64,000 nt of DNA from Symbiodinium natans. Its lineage: Eukaryota; Sar; Dinophyceae; Suessiales; Symbiodiniaceae. Under the pieces are notes generated by a model. It had not been told where the DNA came from. It searched no databases and saw only the letters and a list, made by a program, of their open reading frames with translations. A program made the translations under genes and the position numbers. Positions 53,748 to 64,000 of the stretch are shown here, piece by piece (position 1 is the stretch's first letter; each line of letters begins with the position of its first letter). Location of the stretch: assembly GCA_905221605.1 (NCBI GenBank), contig CAJNDS010002428.1:124001-188000 (forward strand), in the 5' to 3' direction.

Positions 53748-56160
53748 GCATTATTGGTTATCTTGTTGAAGAATTCTATCTAAAACGAAAGGATTAATCG
53801 AATATGATGAGGGACTCGACAAGGCCGATGTCTCGGGACAGACACGGGGTTTGGATTCCCTGTGACAACCGTGAGCCATAAGCGTTAAACCCTAAACCCT
53901 AAACCCTAGACTTGAAACCCCTGTAGTAACTTATGAACCCAAACCTAGACCACAAACATTACATTCGAAAAAAGCTTCTTTAAATCAAGCCGATGTCTTG
54001 TATTATGGCAGCCCTACACTCGAAAGCTTAAAGTCTCGACCCTCAATCCGAAACTCTTATTGTGAGTGTATGGCCAGAACCCAGCAAAGGTGTTGAAATA
54101 GAAACCCATATGAAGTCCTTCGGGAATCGAGCATGTAGAACTAGAAAATGGGACGCTGTGGGAGTGCACTTTTTCCACAAAAAAAACACGCAAAACTTCA
54201 AAAAACCCTAAAAACATACGAAAAACGTGCAACAAGAAATAAACTACACAAAATCCCTACAAACAAAAATAATGAAAAAGAAACAAGAAAACCAAAAAAA
54301 AAAAAAACAATCCTGAGGGACTCTGTTGGGGAGCCGGACCCCTGGGAAGAGTCTCTCAGGATTGGTTTTTTGGTTTTTTGGGTTTTTGGTTTTTTGGGGA
54401 TTCTAGTCCAAGAGAACCAAAAAAACAAAAAAAACCAAAAAAACCAAAAAAACCAATCCTGAGGGACTCTGTTGGGGAGCCGGACCCCTGGGAAGAGTCT
54501 CTCAGGATTGGTTTTTTTGTTTTTTTGGTGTTTTTGTTTTTTTTGTTTTTTTGTTTTTTCGAGGATTTTTGTGTATTATTGGAGATTTTGCTGTACCATT
54601 TTCTTTTTTACGGTTTTTCGGTGTCTTCTGAAGGTTGTTTTTTGGTTTTTCTTTAGGCTTTTAGGTGTTATTTCATTTTTGTACGCTTTTTTTTGTACAG
54701 TTGTTTTTGGTATTTGTGTTTTATGTGTGTTTTATATTTCTGAGTGCCCTTTTGTAACGAACATTGATATATTATCCATGAATTTCGTGCTCCCAGCCAC
54801 ATGGTTTGAAAAGCATGGATTTTTTGGAAAACATTGGCTGTACCGACGTTTTTTCGGCTCCATCCTTCAAAAAATGGTAAAACCAATGTTATCCATGAAT
54901 TTCGTGCTCGCGGCTACATGGTTTGAAAATCCTGGATTTTTAACGAGAGAGTACCAAAACCTCCATATAATCAATCGCGCCCCAATACGCAAGGCATGAC
55001 ATCTATCCTAAAAACTATACCTTAGCTAGGATGAGTCAAGCAATCATCCCCAATAAGCAAAACCTAATATCTATATTAAACACTGTACCTTCGCAACATA
55101 TTTTAAGACATCACGCCCTAAGGCTCCTACTAATGTAATAAGGTTCCTATCAATTTAAACAGGGTTCTTATTCATGTTACTGGGATTCGCAAAGGGTTTT
55201 AATTAATTTTAAGGATTAGGCTCATAGTTTAGCAGGGTTCCTATTAGTTCTTGTACAAGGATTCTATTGTTTTGCAGGCCTATTGGTTCCCATTCATTTT
55301 GGTAAGATTCCTTCTCGTTCTAATAGGATTCCTGTGAATTGTAACCCGGGTTCTTTTTGATTTGTCAACGGTTCCTATTCATTTTAATAGGCTTCCGTCC
55401 TATTAACTGTTATCCGGTTCCGATAATTCAATAGAGGATCTTAATTATTTTAATAAGGCTCCTACTCATGTAATAAGATTCCTATCAATTTTCATCAGAT
55501 TCTTGTTCATGTTAATGGGATTCGTATTCATATTAATAGGGATCTCATTCACTTTAAAGGGGTTCCTATTGGTTTAGGCTCATGTTCATTTTAGTATTTC
55601 TAAGGGTTCGCCTGATTTTTTATAGGAGTCCGATTGGTTCGTATTAATTGTAGTAGGGTTCCTCTTCAGTTTAATAGGATTCCGATTAATTCTACGAGGA
55701 TTCTCATCTTTTTGTGAGGGGTCTCCAATTCATGTTAAGAGGCTTCCTATTGACTTTACGGCTCCGATTATTTAAAATAGGGTTCCTACGGATATAAATA
55801 GAGGATTCCTATTGTTGTTTCTAGGATTCCAATGAAGTTGGCCAATTTATTTTGAAAACGGGGACAGGACATACACTGTATCGCTGCTTTGTGTTGGCGC
55901 ACTTGCATGTTGTGCATGACTCGTGATTGTGTTTATATAAAATACGGCTGCGCTGTGAGAGTGTTTTTGAAATATCTTTAAACAAATAGAAAAAAGTGCA
56001 CTCCCACAGCGTCCCGGTCTCTAGAACTAATTAAGGTTTAGGTTCAGATTTAAATGTTAGAGGTTTAAACTTTTAAAACCGATTAATTAAACCGTAAACA
56101 TCAAACCATAAATCGCGGACCTCCAATTTTTGTTACCATAAACCCAGTGCAACCGTTCAC

Positions 56161-56220
56161 CAGGGCGAAGTCGAGGGCTTGGAGGAAGGCCTAGAAGAAG
56201 AGGAGGAGGCGCGCGGCCCG
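56161..56220 (+). CDS. Acidic exon-like repeat, copy 1 of 6
   Basis: Reads QGEVEGLEEGLEEEEEARGP after TTCAC. Other copies: 56539-56601, 56771-56830, 57300-57362, 57525-57584, 58095-58145. Lengths 60, 63, 60, 63, 60, 51 differ only by multiples of three and keep the frame ending EARGP (EARCL in copy 3). This points to coding origin, though decayed CCCTAAA-like DNA surrounds each. Identity unknown. Confidence 0.4.
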
Positions 56221-56538
56221 TACAGTGCGGAGAGTTTTCAGGGCTTAGATATAAAGTAGTTCTTTGAACTGTCAAGCTAATAGACAGGGGTCTAAGAGTT
56301 CGGAGCTTTAGGCTTTTTCAGGATCTCGGGGGCTTTTTGTTGCCTCAGTGTTCCGTTTTGAGGAGGGGCTTTCTAGAAAGATTTGAAATGTGTCGCCTTA
56401 AACTGCAAGCTTCAAACACGGAACCCTCTTCGTTACACTTCAAACCGTAAACTCTTAACTTTCAACCATAAACCTTAAACATCAAACCATAAACCGTAAA
56501 CGCCGCACCCTTAATCTAAACCCAGTGAAACCATTCAC

Positions 56539-57065
56539 CAGGTCGAAGTCGAGAACTTGAAGGAAGGGCTGGAAGGAGATGAAAGCGAGGCGCGCGGCCC
56601 GTGCAGTGACTCGAGCATGTAAAGCTATTTAACGTGTAGGTTCAGACTCAGATGTTAGAGGTTTAAACTTATAAAACAAATTAATTAAACCGTAAACCTT
56701 AAATATCAAACCATAAACCGTAGACGCTAGACCCTTAACCCTAAACCCAATGAAACCGTCCACTGTCCACCAGGGCCAAGACGATGGCTTGATGGAAGAG
56801 CTGGAAGCAGAGGAAGAGGCGCGCTGCCTGTGCCCTAAACCCTAAATCCTAAACCCTAAACCTTAAACCCTAAACTCTAAACCCTAAACTTTAAACCCTA
56901 AACCCTAAACCCTAGACCTTAAACCCTGAACGTAAATCTTAAACTTTAAAAGCCATAAAACCTGAAGGAAATCGCCTCCTTATTGTTTTAAAGCCAAGAA
57001 ACCCTGAAAGCGTTAATTTTGCTGAGCGCCTAAAAAAACAAGGCTGACGACCTCGACTTCCGCAA
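56539..57065 (+). repeat. Exon-cluster duplication, copy A
   Basis: Contains two acidic repeats (QVEVENLKEGLEGDESEARG and QGQDDGLMEELEAEEEARCL) and a 23-nt ADDLDFR piece (57043-57065, donor GTACAT). The same order recurs at 57300-57900. Confidence 0.55.
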
Positions 57066-57299
57066 GTACATTGTTAGAAAAGCATTTCTGTAGTAAATTA
57101 CGTACTAAAACCTGAACCACAACCATTACATTCGAAAAAGCTTCTTTAAATCAAGCCGATGTCTTGTATTATGGCAGCCCTACACTCGAAAGCTTAAACT
57201 CTCACCGTAAAACTCTTAACTTTCAATCGTAAACCTTAAACATCAAACCATAAACAGTAAACGCTACGCCCTTAATCTAAACCCAGTGAAACCATTCAC

Positions 57300-57900
57300 C
57301 AGGTCGAAGTCGAGGACTTGAAGCAAGGGCTGGAAGGAGATGAAAGCGAGGCGCGCGGCCCGCGCAGTGAATCGAGCACGTAAAACTATTTAACGTTTAG
57401 GCTCAGACCCAGATGTTAGAGGTTTAAACTTATAAAACAGATTAATTAAACCGTAAACTTTAAATATCCAACCATAAACTGTAGACGCTAGACCCTTAAC
57501 CCTAAACCCAATGAAACCGTCCACCAGGGCCAAGACGATGGCTTGATGGAAGGGCTAGAAGCAGAGGAAGAGGCCCGCGGCCCGTGCCCTAAACCTTAAA
57601 CCCTAAACCTTAAACCCTGAACCCTAAACTCTAAACCTTAAACACTACACTCTAAACCTAAATCCTAAACCCTTAACCCTAAACCCTAAACCCTAAACCC
57701 TAAACCCTTAATCCTAAACCATAAACTCTAAACCCTAAACTCTAAACCCTAGACCTTAAACCCTGAACCTAAGTCTTAAATTCTAAGAGTCATAAAACCT
57801 GAAGGCAATCGCCTCGTTATTTATGACAGCCAAGGAACCCTAAAAGCGTTAATTTTGCTGACCGCCTAAAAAAAAAGGCTGACGACCTCGACTTCCGCAA
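57300..57900 (+). repeat. Exon-cluster duplication, copy B
   Basis: Acidic repeats at 57300 and 57525 and the 23-nt ADDLDFR piece at 57878-57900 with donor GTAAAT. The intervening module with AAATCAAGCCGATGTCTTG is shared with 32690, 53985, 57147 and 57986. Confidence 0.55.
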
Positions 57901-58287
57901 GTAAATTTTTTAAAAAGCATTCCTGTAGTAACTTATGTATTAAAACCTAGACCACAAACATTACATTTGAAAAAGCTTCTTGAAATCAAGCCGATGTCTT
58001 GTATTATGGCAGCCCTACACTCGAAAGCTTAAACTCTCGACTCTCAATCCTAAACCGCTAGACCCTTAATCCTAAACCCAATGAAACCGTCCACCAGGGC
58101 GAAGACGATGGCTTGATGGAAGGGCTGGAAGAGGCGCGCGGCCCGTTCCCTAAACCTTAAACCCTAAACCCTAAACTTTAAACCCTGAACCTTAAACCCT
58201 GAACTTAAATCTTAAACTATAAGAGTTATAAAACCTGAAAAAATCGTATCCTTGTTTCTCAAAGCCAAGAAGCCCTTCACACTTTAG

Positions 58288-58456
58288 GTTAATCAATGGC
58301 GCGATTCCGAGCTGCGCCGTGATTGGCTTGGAGAAGATGTGGACTGAGCGTTTCACATAACAGATCGAGCAGATGATTTATGCTGCCGAGACTCGCAGCA
58401 TGTCAGTTTTCCAAGCACAGCTCTGAGCAAAGAAGCTGGAACGCATCTCTCATTAG
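58288..58456 (+). pseudogene. 3' end of a gene, broken or with very small introns
   Basis: After CACTTTAG: VNQWRDSELRRDWLGEDV (58288-58341), then IEQMIYAAETRSMSVFQ (58364-58414), then KLERISH and TAG (58433-58456). All are phase 0 if introns of 22 nt (GA-AG) and 18 nt (GC-AG) are allowed. Otherwise the first pair needs a frameshift and the second an in-frame TGA at 58424. Such small introns are unusual outside nucleomorphs, so decay is the safer reading. Confidence 0.35.
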
Positions 58457-61330
58457 GATCAGGACCTTCAGGGTTAAGGTTTATATATAAGAGTTTAAGG
58501 TGTTAGAGTTCAGGCTCAAAGTCTTTCAAGGTAAATGGTTAAATGTTTCAACTTTGGATTCAGAGCTAAGAATTTAAAGTTGAGGGTGTACGGCTTAAAA
58601 TCTAAGGAGTAGAAATTGATGAGGAATGTTGGACGTGCGGAGATGTATGAGCAGCTGCGAGCTCGAGCTTAGTTTATGAATCTCCTTCATCTACGCGAAG
58701 CGTTTGTTTAGTAAAGTAAGGCCCCTGTGGGTTTAAGGTTTAGAGCTTAGAGTTCAAGGTTTAGGGTTTAAAGTTTGTCGTTTAGAGTGTATGGCTTACG
58801 ATTTAGTGAACAAAGTCTTTTTGGAACCCTAACTGGCCAGGTGCAGATGAGTATCGACTTAAACCGAATCCTTAACCACAAACCATAAACCTCTACCAAA
58901 AGCTTAAACTCGAAATCTTAAAACCTAAACCCTACACCCTAGACCATAAACCTTAAAGCCTAAACCTTAAACCTAAACCCTAAACCCTAAACCTTAAAGG
59001 TTAAAACATCAACCGTCAGTTCGTTTTTGCAATGTACAGTTTGTCCGAAGCACGAGCCCAGACAGATGCGAAATGATGGACTCGCAGCTACTTGCATCAC
59101 ATCGAAAGGTCTCAGGCTCATATATATATATATATATATAAACATATATATATATGGTCAGCCCCCCCCCCCCCCCCCCCCCATGATCCACACCTATGGT
59201 TTTCCTGTCTTCGTCTTTGTCTGATTTTCTGTTTTTTCACCGGAAAAATGCAGTAAAAACTGCACTAGAATACAAAAATCTCGATTATATTATCCTCTAT
59301 AAAAACACTAGTGTTTTTATGTGCATTTTGCTTCTGAAACTTGTGTTTTGCGGCTCTGTAAAATTTTAGAAGGGTAGCCATTTAGAAGCTTAAGGCTTTT
59401 CAGGGTTTTAGGTTTTAGGTGTTTGTAAAAAATTTAGATGATCTGTGGAAGGCACCGGGCTTCCCCAGACCATTTGCAAATTTAAAGATCCTTAAAAGGG
59501 GCAGCCCTTTTCAAATTTGAAGGGCTTTAAGGTATTTAAAGCCTTTCAGAATTTTCAAGATTTAAAGGATCTTAAAAGGCTTTAAAGCCCTTAACAACCT
59601 CGAAACGTTTATCCCTTAAAAGTCTAAAATTCTTTAAAATTTAAAACGGGCAGCCGTTTAAAATTCAGGAAGTTACGGATTTTAGAATTGAACATCCTAA
59701 AATCTTTAAACTTTAAGAGGACAGCCATTTACAACTGTAAGAATTTCAGGGCTTTACGGATTTTAAAAATTTTATATTGTCTGGGGAAGGCACCGGGGCT
59801 TCTCCAGACCATTGGCAACTTCAACAATCTCTAAAATCCGCAAAGGGCAGCCACTTAAATACGTAAGCAATTTAAGGTCTTTGAAAGGCTTAAACGGCTT
59901 AAAACCTTCATAATCCTGAGAATGCTTAAACAGAAGCTTAAAGATTTTTATGAGATTTTAAAGACTGTTAATGTTTAGGTGGGTCTGGGGAAGCCCCAGT
60001 GCCTTCCCCAGATCATGTAAACTTGCAAAAACCCTCAAACCCCTTAACCCTAAAAATCCATCCCCGAAACCCTTAGCTCTAAACCCTAAACACTCAGCAC
60101 CAGACCCCAAACACTAACCCAAAAACTTAACACTAAGCCCTTAGCACAAACCCCAAGCACTTAACATGAAACCCTAAACACTTAAGCACTAGACCCTAAA
60201 CACGAAACCCTAAACACTCAAACACTACACCCTAAAAACTAAACCCTGAACATTACACACTAAACCCTACACACTAAACCCTGAACACTAGTAAACATCC
60301 TTAAAACCCTAAATCCAAAAAACCAAACCCGAAACCCTTAACACTAAACCCTAAACACTCAGCACTAGGCCCTCAACACTAACCCTAAAAACTTAACACT
60401 AGGCCCACAAAGCCCAAACACTTGACACGAAACCCTAAACACTTAAGCACTACTAAACCCTAAACACTCAGCACCAGACCCTAAACACTAACCCTAAAAA
60501 CTTAACACTAAGCCCTTAGCACAAACCCCAAACACTTAACAGGGAACCCTAAACACCTAAGCACCCCTAAAAACTAAACCCTAAACATTACACACTAAAC
60601 CCTACACACTAAACCCTTAACCCAAAAAAAAGCCGAAACCCTTAGCACTGAACCCTAAACACCAGCGTTAACACTAACCCTAAAAGCTTAACACTACGCC
60701 CTTAGCACGAACCCCAAACACTGAACACGAAACCCTAAACACTTAAGCACTAAACCCTTACTAAACACTAAACCCTAAACACTTAAACACTACACCCTAC
60801 AAACAAAACCCTAACCATTACACACTAAACCCTACACACTAAACCCTAAAGCCTAAACAGAAGGATTGTTTAAGTTGTCAATGGTCTGGGGCAGCCCCGG
60901 TGCCTTCCCCAGATCATTTAAATTTGTAAAAATGCTTAAAACCTTTAACCTAAAACCCAAACCCGAAACCCTCAACACTAAACCCTAAACACTAACCCCA
61001 AAAACTTAACACTAGGCCCTTAGCACAAACCCCAAACACTTAGCACGAAACCCTAAACACTTAAGCACTTAACCCAAAAACTAAACCTTAAACATTTCAA
61101 ACTAAACCCTTAACATTTGACACTAAACCCTAAACCCTAAACAGTAAACCCCAAGGCCAGAACCTCGAGCCCTACTAAATCTAAACCTGAAACCAAAAAC
61201 CCGTCGGGGTTTCAGATGCTTACTGTTTGGATTTCAGAGTTTAGGGTTTTATTTGGGTTTTAGAAACCTAAACTTAACACTCAACCCTAAACACAAAACA
61301 CTAAACCCTGAAACCTACACACTAAACCCT
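58457..61330. repeat. Degenerate telomere-like and AAACACTTAA repeats
   Basis: TTTAGGG-like remnants to 59000, (AT)n plus C run (59118-59181), TTTAAAG-type palindromic DNA (59430-60000) with inverted markers CTTCCCCAGA and TCTGGGGAAG, then CCCTAAACACTTAA-type derived repeats to 61330. No gene recognised. Confidence 0.55.
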
Positions 61331-61336
61331 AAACAC

Positions 61337-62062
61337 TAGATTTCCAGAAAAAATCTGGAGTACCCGGGCCCCGGACTCCAGACTCCAGATTTCCAGAAAA
61401 AATCTGGAGTACCCGGGCCCGGACTCCAGACTCCAGATTTCCAGAAAAAATCTGGAGTACCCACGCCCCGGACTCCAGACTCCAGATTTCCAGAAAAAAT
61501 CTGGAGTACCCGGGCCCCGGACTCCAGACTCCAGATTTCCAGAAAAAATCTGGAGTACCCGGGCCCCGGACTCCAGACTCCAGATTTCCAGAAAAAATCT
61601 GGAGGACCCGGGCCCCGGACTCCAGACTCCAGATTTCCAGAAAAAATCTGGAGTACCCGGGCCCCGGACTGCAGACTCCAGATTTCCAGAAAAAATCTGG
61701 AGTACCCAGGCCCCGGACTCCAGACTCCAGATTTCCAGAAAAAATCTGGAGTACCCGGGCCCCGGACTCCAGACTCCAGATTTCCAGAAAAAATCTGGAG
61801 TACTCGCGGCCCCAGACTCCAGATTACAGACTCCAGAATCTGGAGTCCAGAGTCCCGGTACTCCAGATTTTTTTGGAAATCTGGAGTCTGGAGTCTGGAG
61901 GTACTCCAGATTTTTTTCTGGAAATCTGGAGTCTGGAGTCTGGGGGTACGGAAATCTGGAGTCTGGAGTCTGGGGGTACTCCAGATTTTTTCTGGAAATC
62001 TGGAGTCTGGAGTTCGGGACCCGGGTACTCCAGAATTTTTCTGGAAATCTGGAGTCTGGAGT
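61337..62062. repeat. 49-bp satellite with an inversion
   Basis: Unit with TTTCCAGAAAAAATCTGGAG and CCCGGGCCCCGGACTCC, itself palindromic, about ten copies. At about 61830 the arrangement becomes inverted and irregular. Because 49 is not a multiple of three, every frame cycles; the 258- and 276-residue minus-strand frames are artefacts. Confidence 0.88.
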
Positions 62063-62094
62063 CCCCCCCCCCTCCCAAAACCCCCTTCCCGAGG

Positions 62095-62175
62095 CCAAAT
62101 GTGTGGATCATGGGGGGGGGGCGAGCATATATATATATATATATATATATTGTGTAAATAAATCAATATATATAT

Positions 62176-62206
<31 letters not shown>

Positions 62207-62215
62207 TGAGAGACC
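62095..62215. repeat. (AT)n plus G-run module
   Basis: GTGTGGATCATGGGGG followed by (AT)n. It is the inverse of the module at 59118-59195 (AT run, C run, CATGATCCACAC). Confidence 0.75.
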
Positions 62216-62279
62216 TTTAGGGTCTATTTGGTGATGCCCTCTCTAGCAGCCTAATTCAGTCTTCGAGGGTTTCCCGGGA

Positions 62280-63500
62280 CCCCTTAAATTTTAGAATTTT
62301 GAAAAATTCTAGAATTTTAGAATTTTAGATTTCTAAAATTCTAAAATTCTAGAATTTTTTGAAAGGCCGAAATTCTAGAATTTTAGAAATCTAGAATTCT
62401 AAAATTCTAAAATTCTAGAATTTTTTGAAAGGCCGAAATTCGAGAATTTTTGAATTTTAGAAGTCTAAAATTCTAAAATTCTAGAATTTTTCAAAATTCT
62501 AAAATTTAAGGGGTCCCGGGAAACCTGAAAGACCGTAATTCTAAAATTCTAAAATTCTAGTTCTTTTTGAAAGGCCGAAATTCTAGAATTTTAGAATTTT
62601 GGGTCTTTCAGGTTTCCCGAGACCCCTTAAATTTTAGAATTTTGGAAAATTCTAGAATTTTAGAATTTTGGATTTCTAAAATTCTAAAATTGTAGAATTT
62701 TCTGAAAGGCCGAAATTCCAGAATTTTAGAAATCTAGAATTCCAAAATTCTAAAATTCTAGAATTTTTTGGAAGGCCGAAATTCTAGAATTTCAGAAATC
62801 TAGAATTCTAAAATTCTAAAATTCTAGAATTTTTTGAAAGGCCGAAATTCGAGAATTTTTGAATTTTAGAAGTCTAAAATTCTAAAATTCTAGAATTTTT
62901 CAAAATTCTAAAATTTAAGGGGTCCCGGGAAACCTGAAAGACCGTAATTCTAAAATTCTAAAATTCTAGTTCTTTTTGAAAGGCCGAAATTCTAGAATTT
63001 TAGAATTTTGGGTCTTTCAGGTTTCCCGAGACCCCTTAAATTTTAAAATTCTAGAATTTTTGAAAGGCCGAAATTCTAGAATTTTATAAATCTAGAATTC
63101 TAAATTCTAAAACTCTAGAATTTTTTTGAAAGGCCGAAATTCTCGAATTTTAGAATTTTAGAATTCCAAAATTCTAAAATTCTAGAATTTTTCAAAATTC
63201 TAAAATTTAAGGGGTCCCGGGAAACCTGAAAGACCATAATTCTAAAATTCGAAAATTCTAGTTCTTTTTGAAAGGCCGAAATTCTAGAATTTTAGAATTT
63301 TGGGTCTTTCAGGTTTCCCGGGACCCTGAAATTTTAGAATTTTTAAAAAACTCTAGAATTTTAGAAATCTAGAATTCTAAAATTCTAAAATTCTAGAATT
63401 TTTTGAAAGGCCGAAATTCTAGAATTCCAAAATTCTAAAATTCTAGAATTTTTTCAAAATTCTAAAATTTAAGGGGTCCCGGGAAACCTGAAAGACAATA
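62280..63500. repeat. CTAGAATTTTAGAA palindromic satellite
   Basis: Chains of TCTAGAATTTTAGAA with spacers GAAAGGCCGAAATT and GGGGTCCCGGGAAACC / GGTTTCCCGGGACCCC in both orientations; higher-order period of roughly 400-500 bp. Confidence 0.85.
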
Positions 63501-63562
63501 TTTGGTACTGTTGAAACGCCTTGTTTTACAGGGAAGCAGGACGGTTCAACAGTACCAAATTT
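63500..63562. mobile_element. Small inverted-repeat element
   Basis: TTTGGTACTGTTGAA at the left and TTCAACAGTACCAAA at the right with the sequence TTGTTTTACAGGGAAGCAG between. A second left end begins at 63586. Confidence 0.6.
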
Positions 63563-63624
63563 TCAGAGACAACCTCTAAGAAAGTTTGGTACTGTTGAAC
63601 CGCCGTGTTTTAAAAGAAAACAGG

Positions 63625-63780
63625 GTGGACCCGGCCTCGTAATTGAGTATTGGGGGGAGGCCCGGTCTCGTGATTTAGTGGGGGAGGCCCGGCCTCATAA
63701 TTTAGCATTGGCCGGCCTCGTAATTTAGTATTGGGGTGAGGCCACACCTCGTAATTTAGTATTGGGGGGAGGCCCCACCA
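63625..63780. repeat. GGCCTCGTAATTTAGTATTGGGG tandem repeat
   Basis: Five diverged copies with spacing of 25-45 bp; CCCAAACC-type repeats follow to 63890. Confidence 0.75.
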
Positions 63781-63907
63781 TCCCCAAACCCAAATCCCCA
63801 AACACCAAGCCCTCCACATCCCCAACCCTGAACCCCGCGCCCTCCAGACCCCCAGCCCCCCAAACCCCACCCCTTAACCCCGAGCTTAACCCTCAACTTT
63901 TGTCTCA

Positions 63908-63985
63908 GAGTACAGTGGCGTGGTGGTAAGTGCACAGCCTCACATCCTGTTCTGGGAGAACTCTGCGTTCGAGATCTGAATGGGT
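63908..63985 (+). ncRNA. Possible tRNA-derived SINE head
   Basis: GTGGCGTGGTGGTAAGTGC resembles a pol III A box and GCGTTCGAGATC a B box, about 45 bp apart, with ACATCCTGTTCTGGGAG between. The arms do not fold into a sound tRNA. Alternatively a short exon ending GTG|GTAAGT. Confidence 0.3.
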
Positions 63986-64000
63986 GTCCGTGTTTGGAAA

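Larger units (their letters stand above)
45668..56021. repeat. Large duplication, copy 2
   Basis: Begins at the first base after the gap, inside the exon equivalent to 24330-24375, and runs to GTCCCGGTCTCTA. After that the two copies are unrelated. Everything described for 24354-34876 recurs here. Confidence 0.93.

Noticed and set aside
61322-62166. Two repeat proteins of 258 and 276 residues on the minus strand
   Set aside because: A 49-bp satellite without stops in two frames gives the same peptide in rotating frames; not a gene.

Overview
Nuclear DNA of a protist, most likely a dinoflagellate or close alveolate relative. Three observations support this. Interstitial plant-type telomere repeats (TTTAGGG/CCCTAAA) are everywhere. 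Coding sequence comes as short GC-rich pieces that join in phase only if introns may start with GC or GA as well as GT, usually at AG|GC, which is a known dinoflagellate trait. Gene content (a ketosynthase, a large multi-membrane-span protein) and the extreme repeat load also fit. A chromerid or other alveolate is not excluded. No bacterial-type operons, CRISPR array, rRNA or convincing tRNA is present. Nearly all long uninterrupted open frames are repeat artefacts; the real genes were found by joining short exons by hand, so exon borders are models.

1-10.1 kb: a plus-strand polyketide-synthase-type ketosynthase (KS) gene broken into exons of 30-90 nt, with introns holding telomere-like arrays. 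The KS runs from its N-terminal strand to the region after LEVGYEAL, but no active-site cysteine exon was recognised. 10.15-23.1 kb: exons of what may be one large plus-strand gene, with an N-terminal hydrophobic segment, a repeated beta-propeller-like ectodomain, a CxxC cysteine-rich piece and then about ten hydrophobic spans ending in a stop at 23118. 23.9-32.5 kb: a plus-strand FAD/NAD-binding oxidoreductase-like gene whose GAGPIG nucleotide-binding loop is divided between a 24-nt exon and a 77-nt exon, followed in phase by a 5.1-kb intron made of AT-rich palindromic satellite and then by more exons and a stop. 33-35.5 kb: hairpin, tandem and AT satellites. 36.2-39.2 kb: an unidentified plus-strand gene with the cleanest example of introns filled with TTTAGGG. 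39.2-45.6 kb: an array of nested palindromes with a 230-bp inverted-repeat element present in some units and absent from others. 45568-45667: an assembly gap of 100 N. 45.7-56.0 kb: a second copy of 24.35-34.88 kb with small differences. 56-58.5 kb: decayed telomere-like DNA carrying six copies of an acidic exon-like segment and the 3' end of a gene or pseudogene. 58.5-64 kb: degenerate telomere-like DNA and several palindromic satellites, with a possible SINE head at the end.

The main story is intron architecture. Two intron classes alternate within the same genes: long introns packed with telomere-type heptamers, and short introns of 106-129 nt. Two of the short ones, in unrelated genes, are recognisably copies of one another and behave like introner elements.
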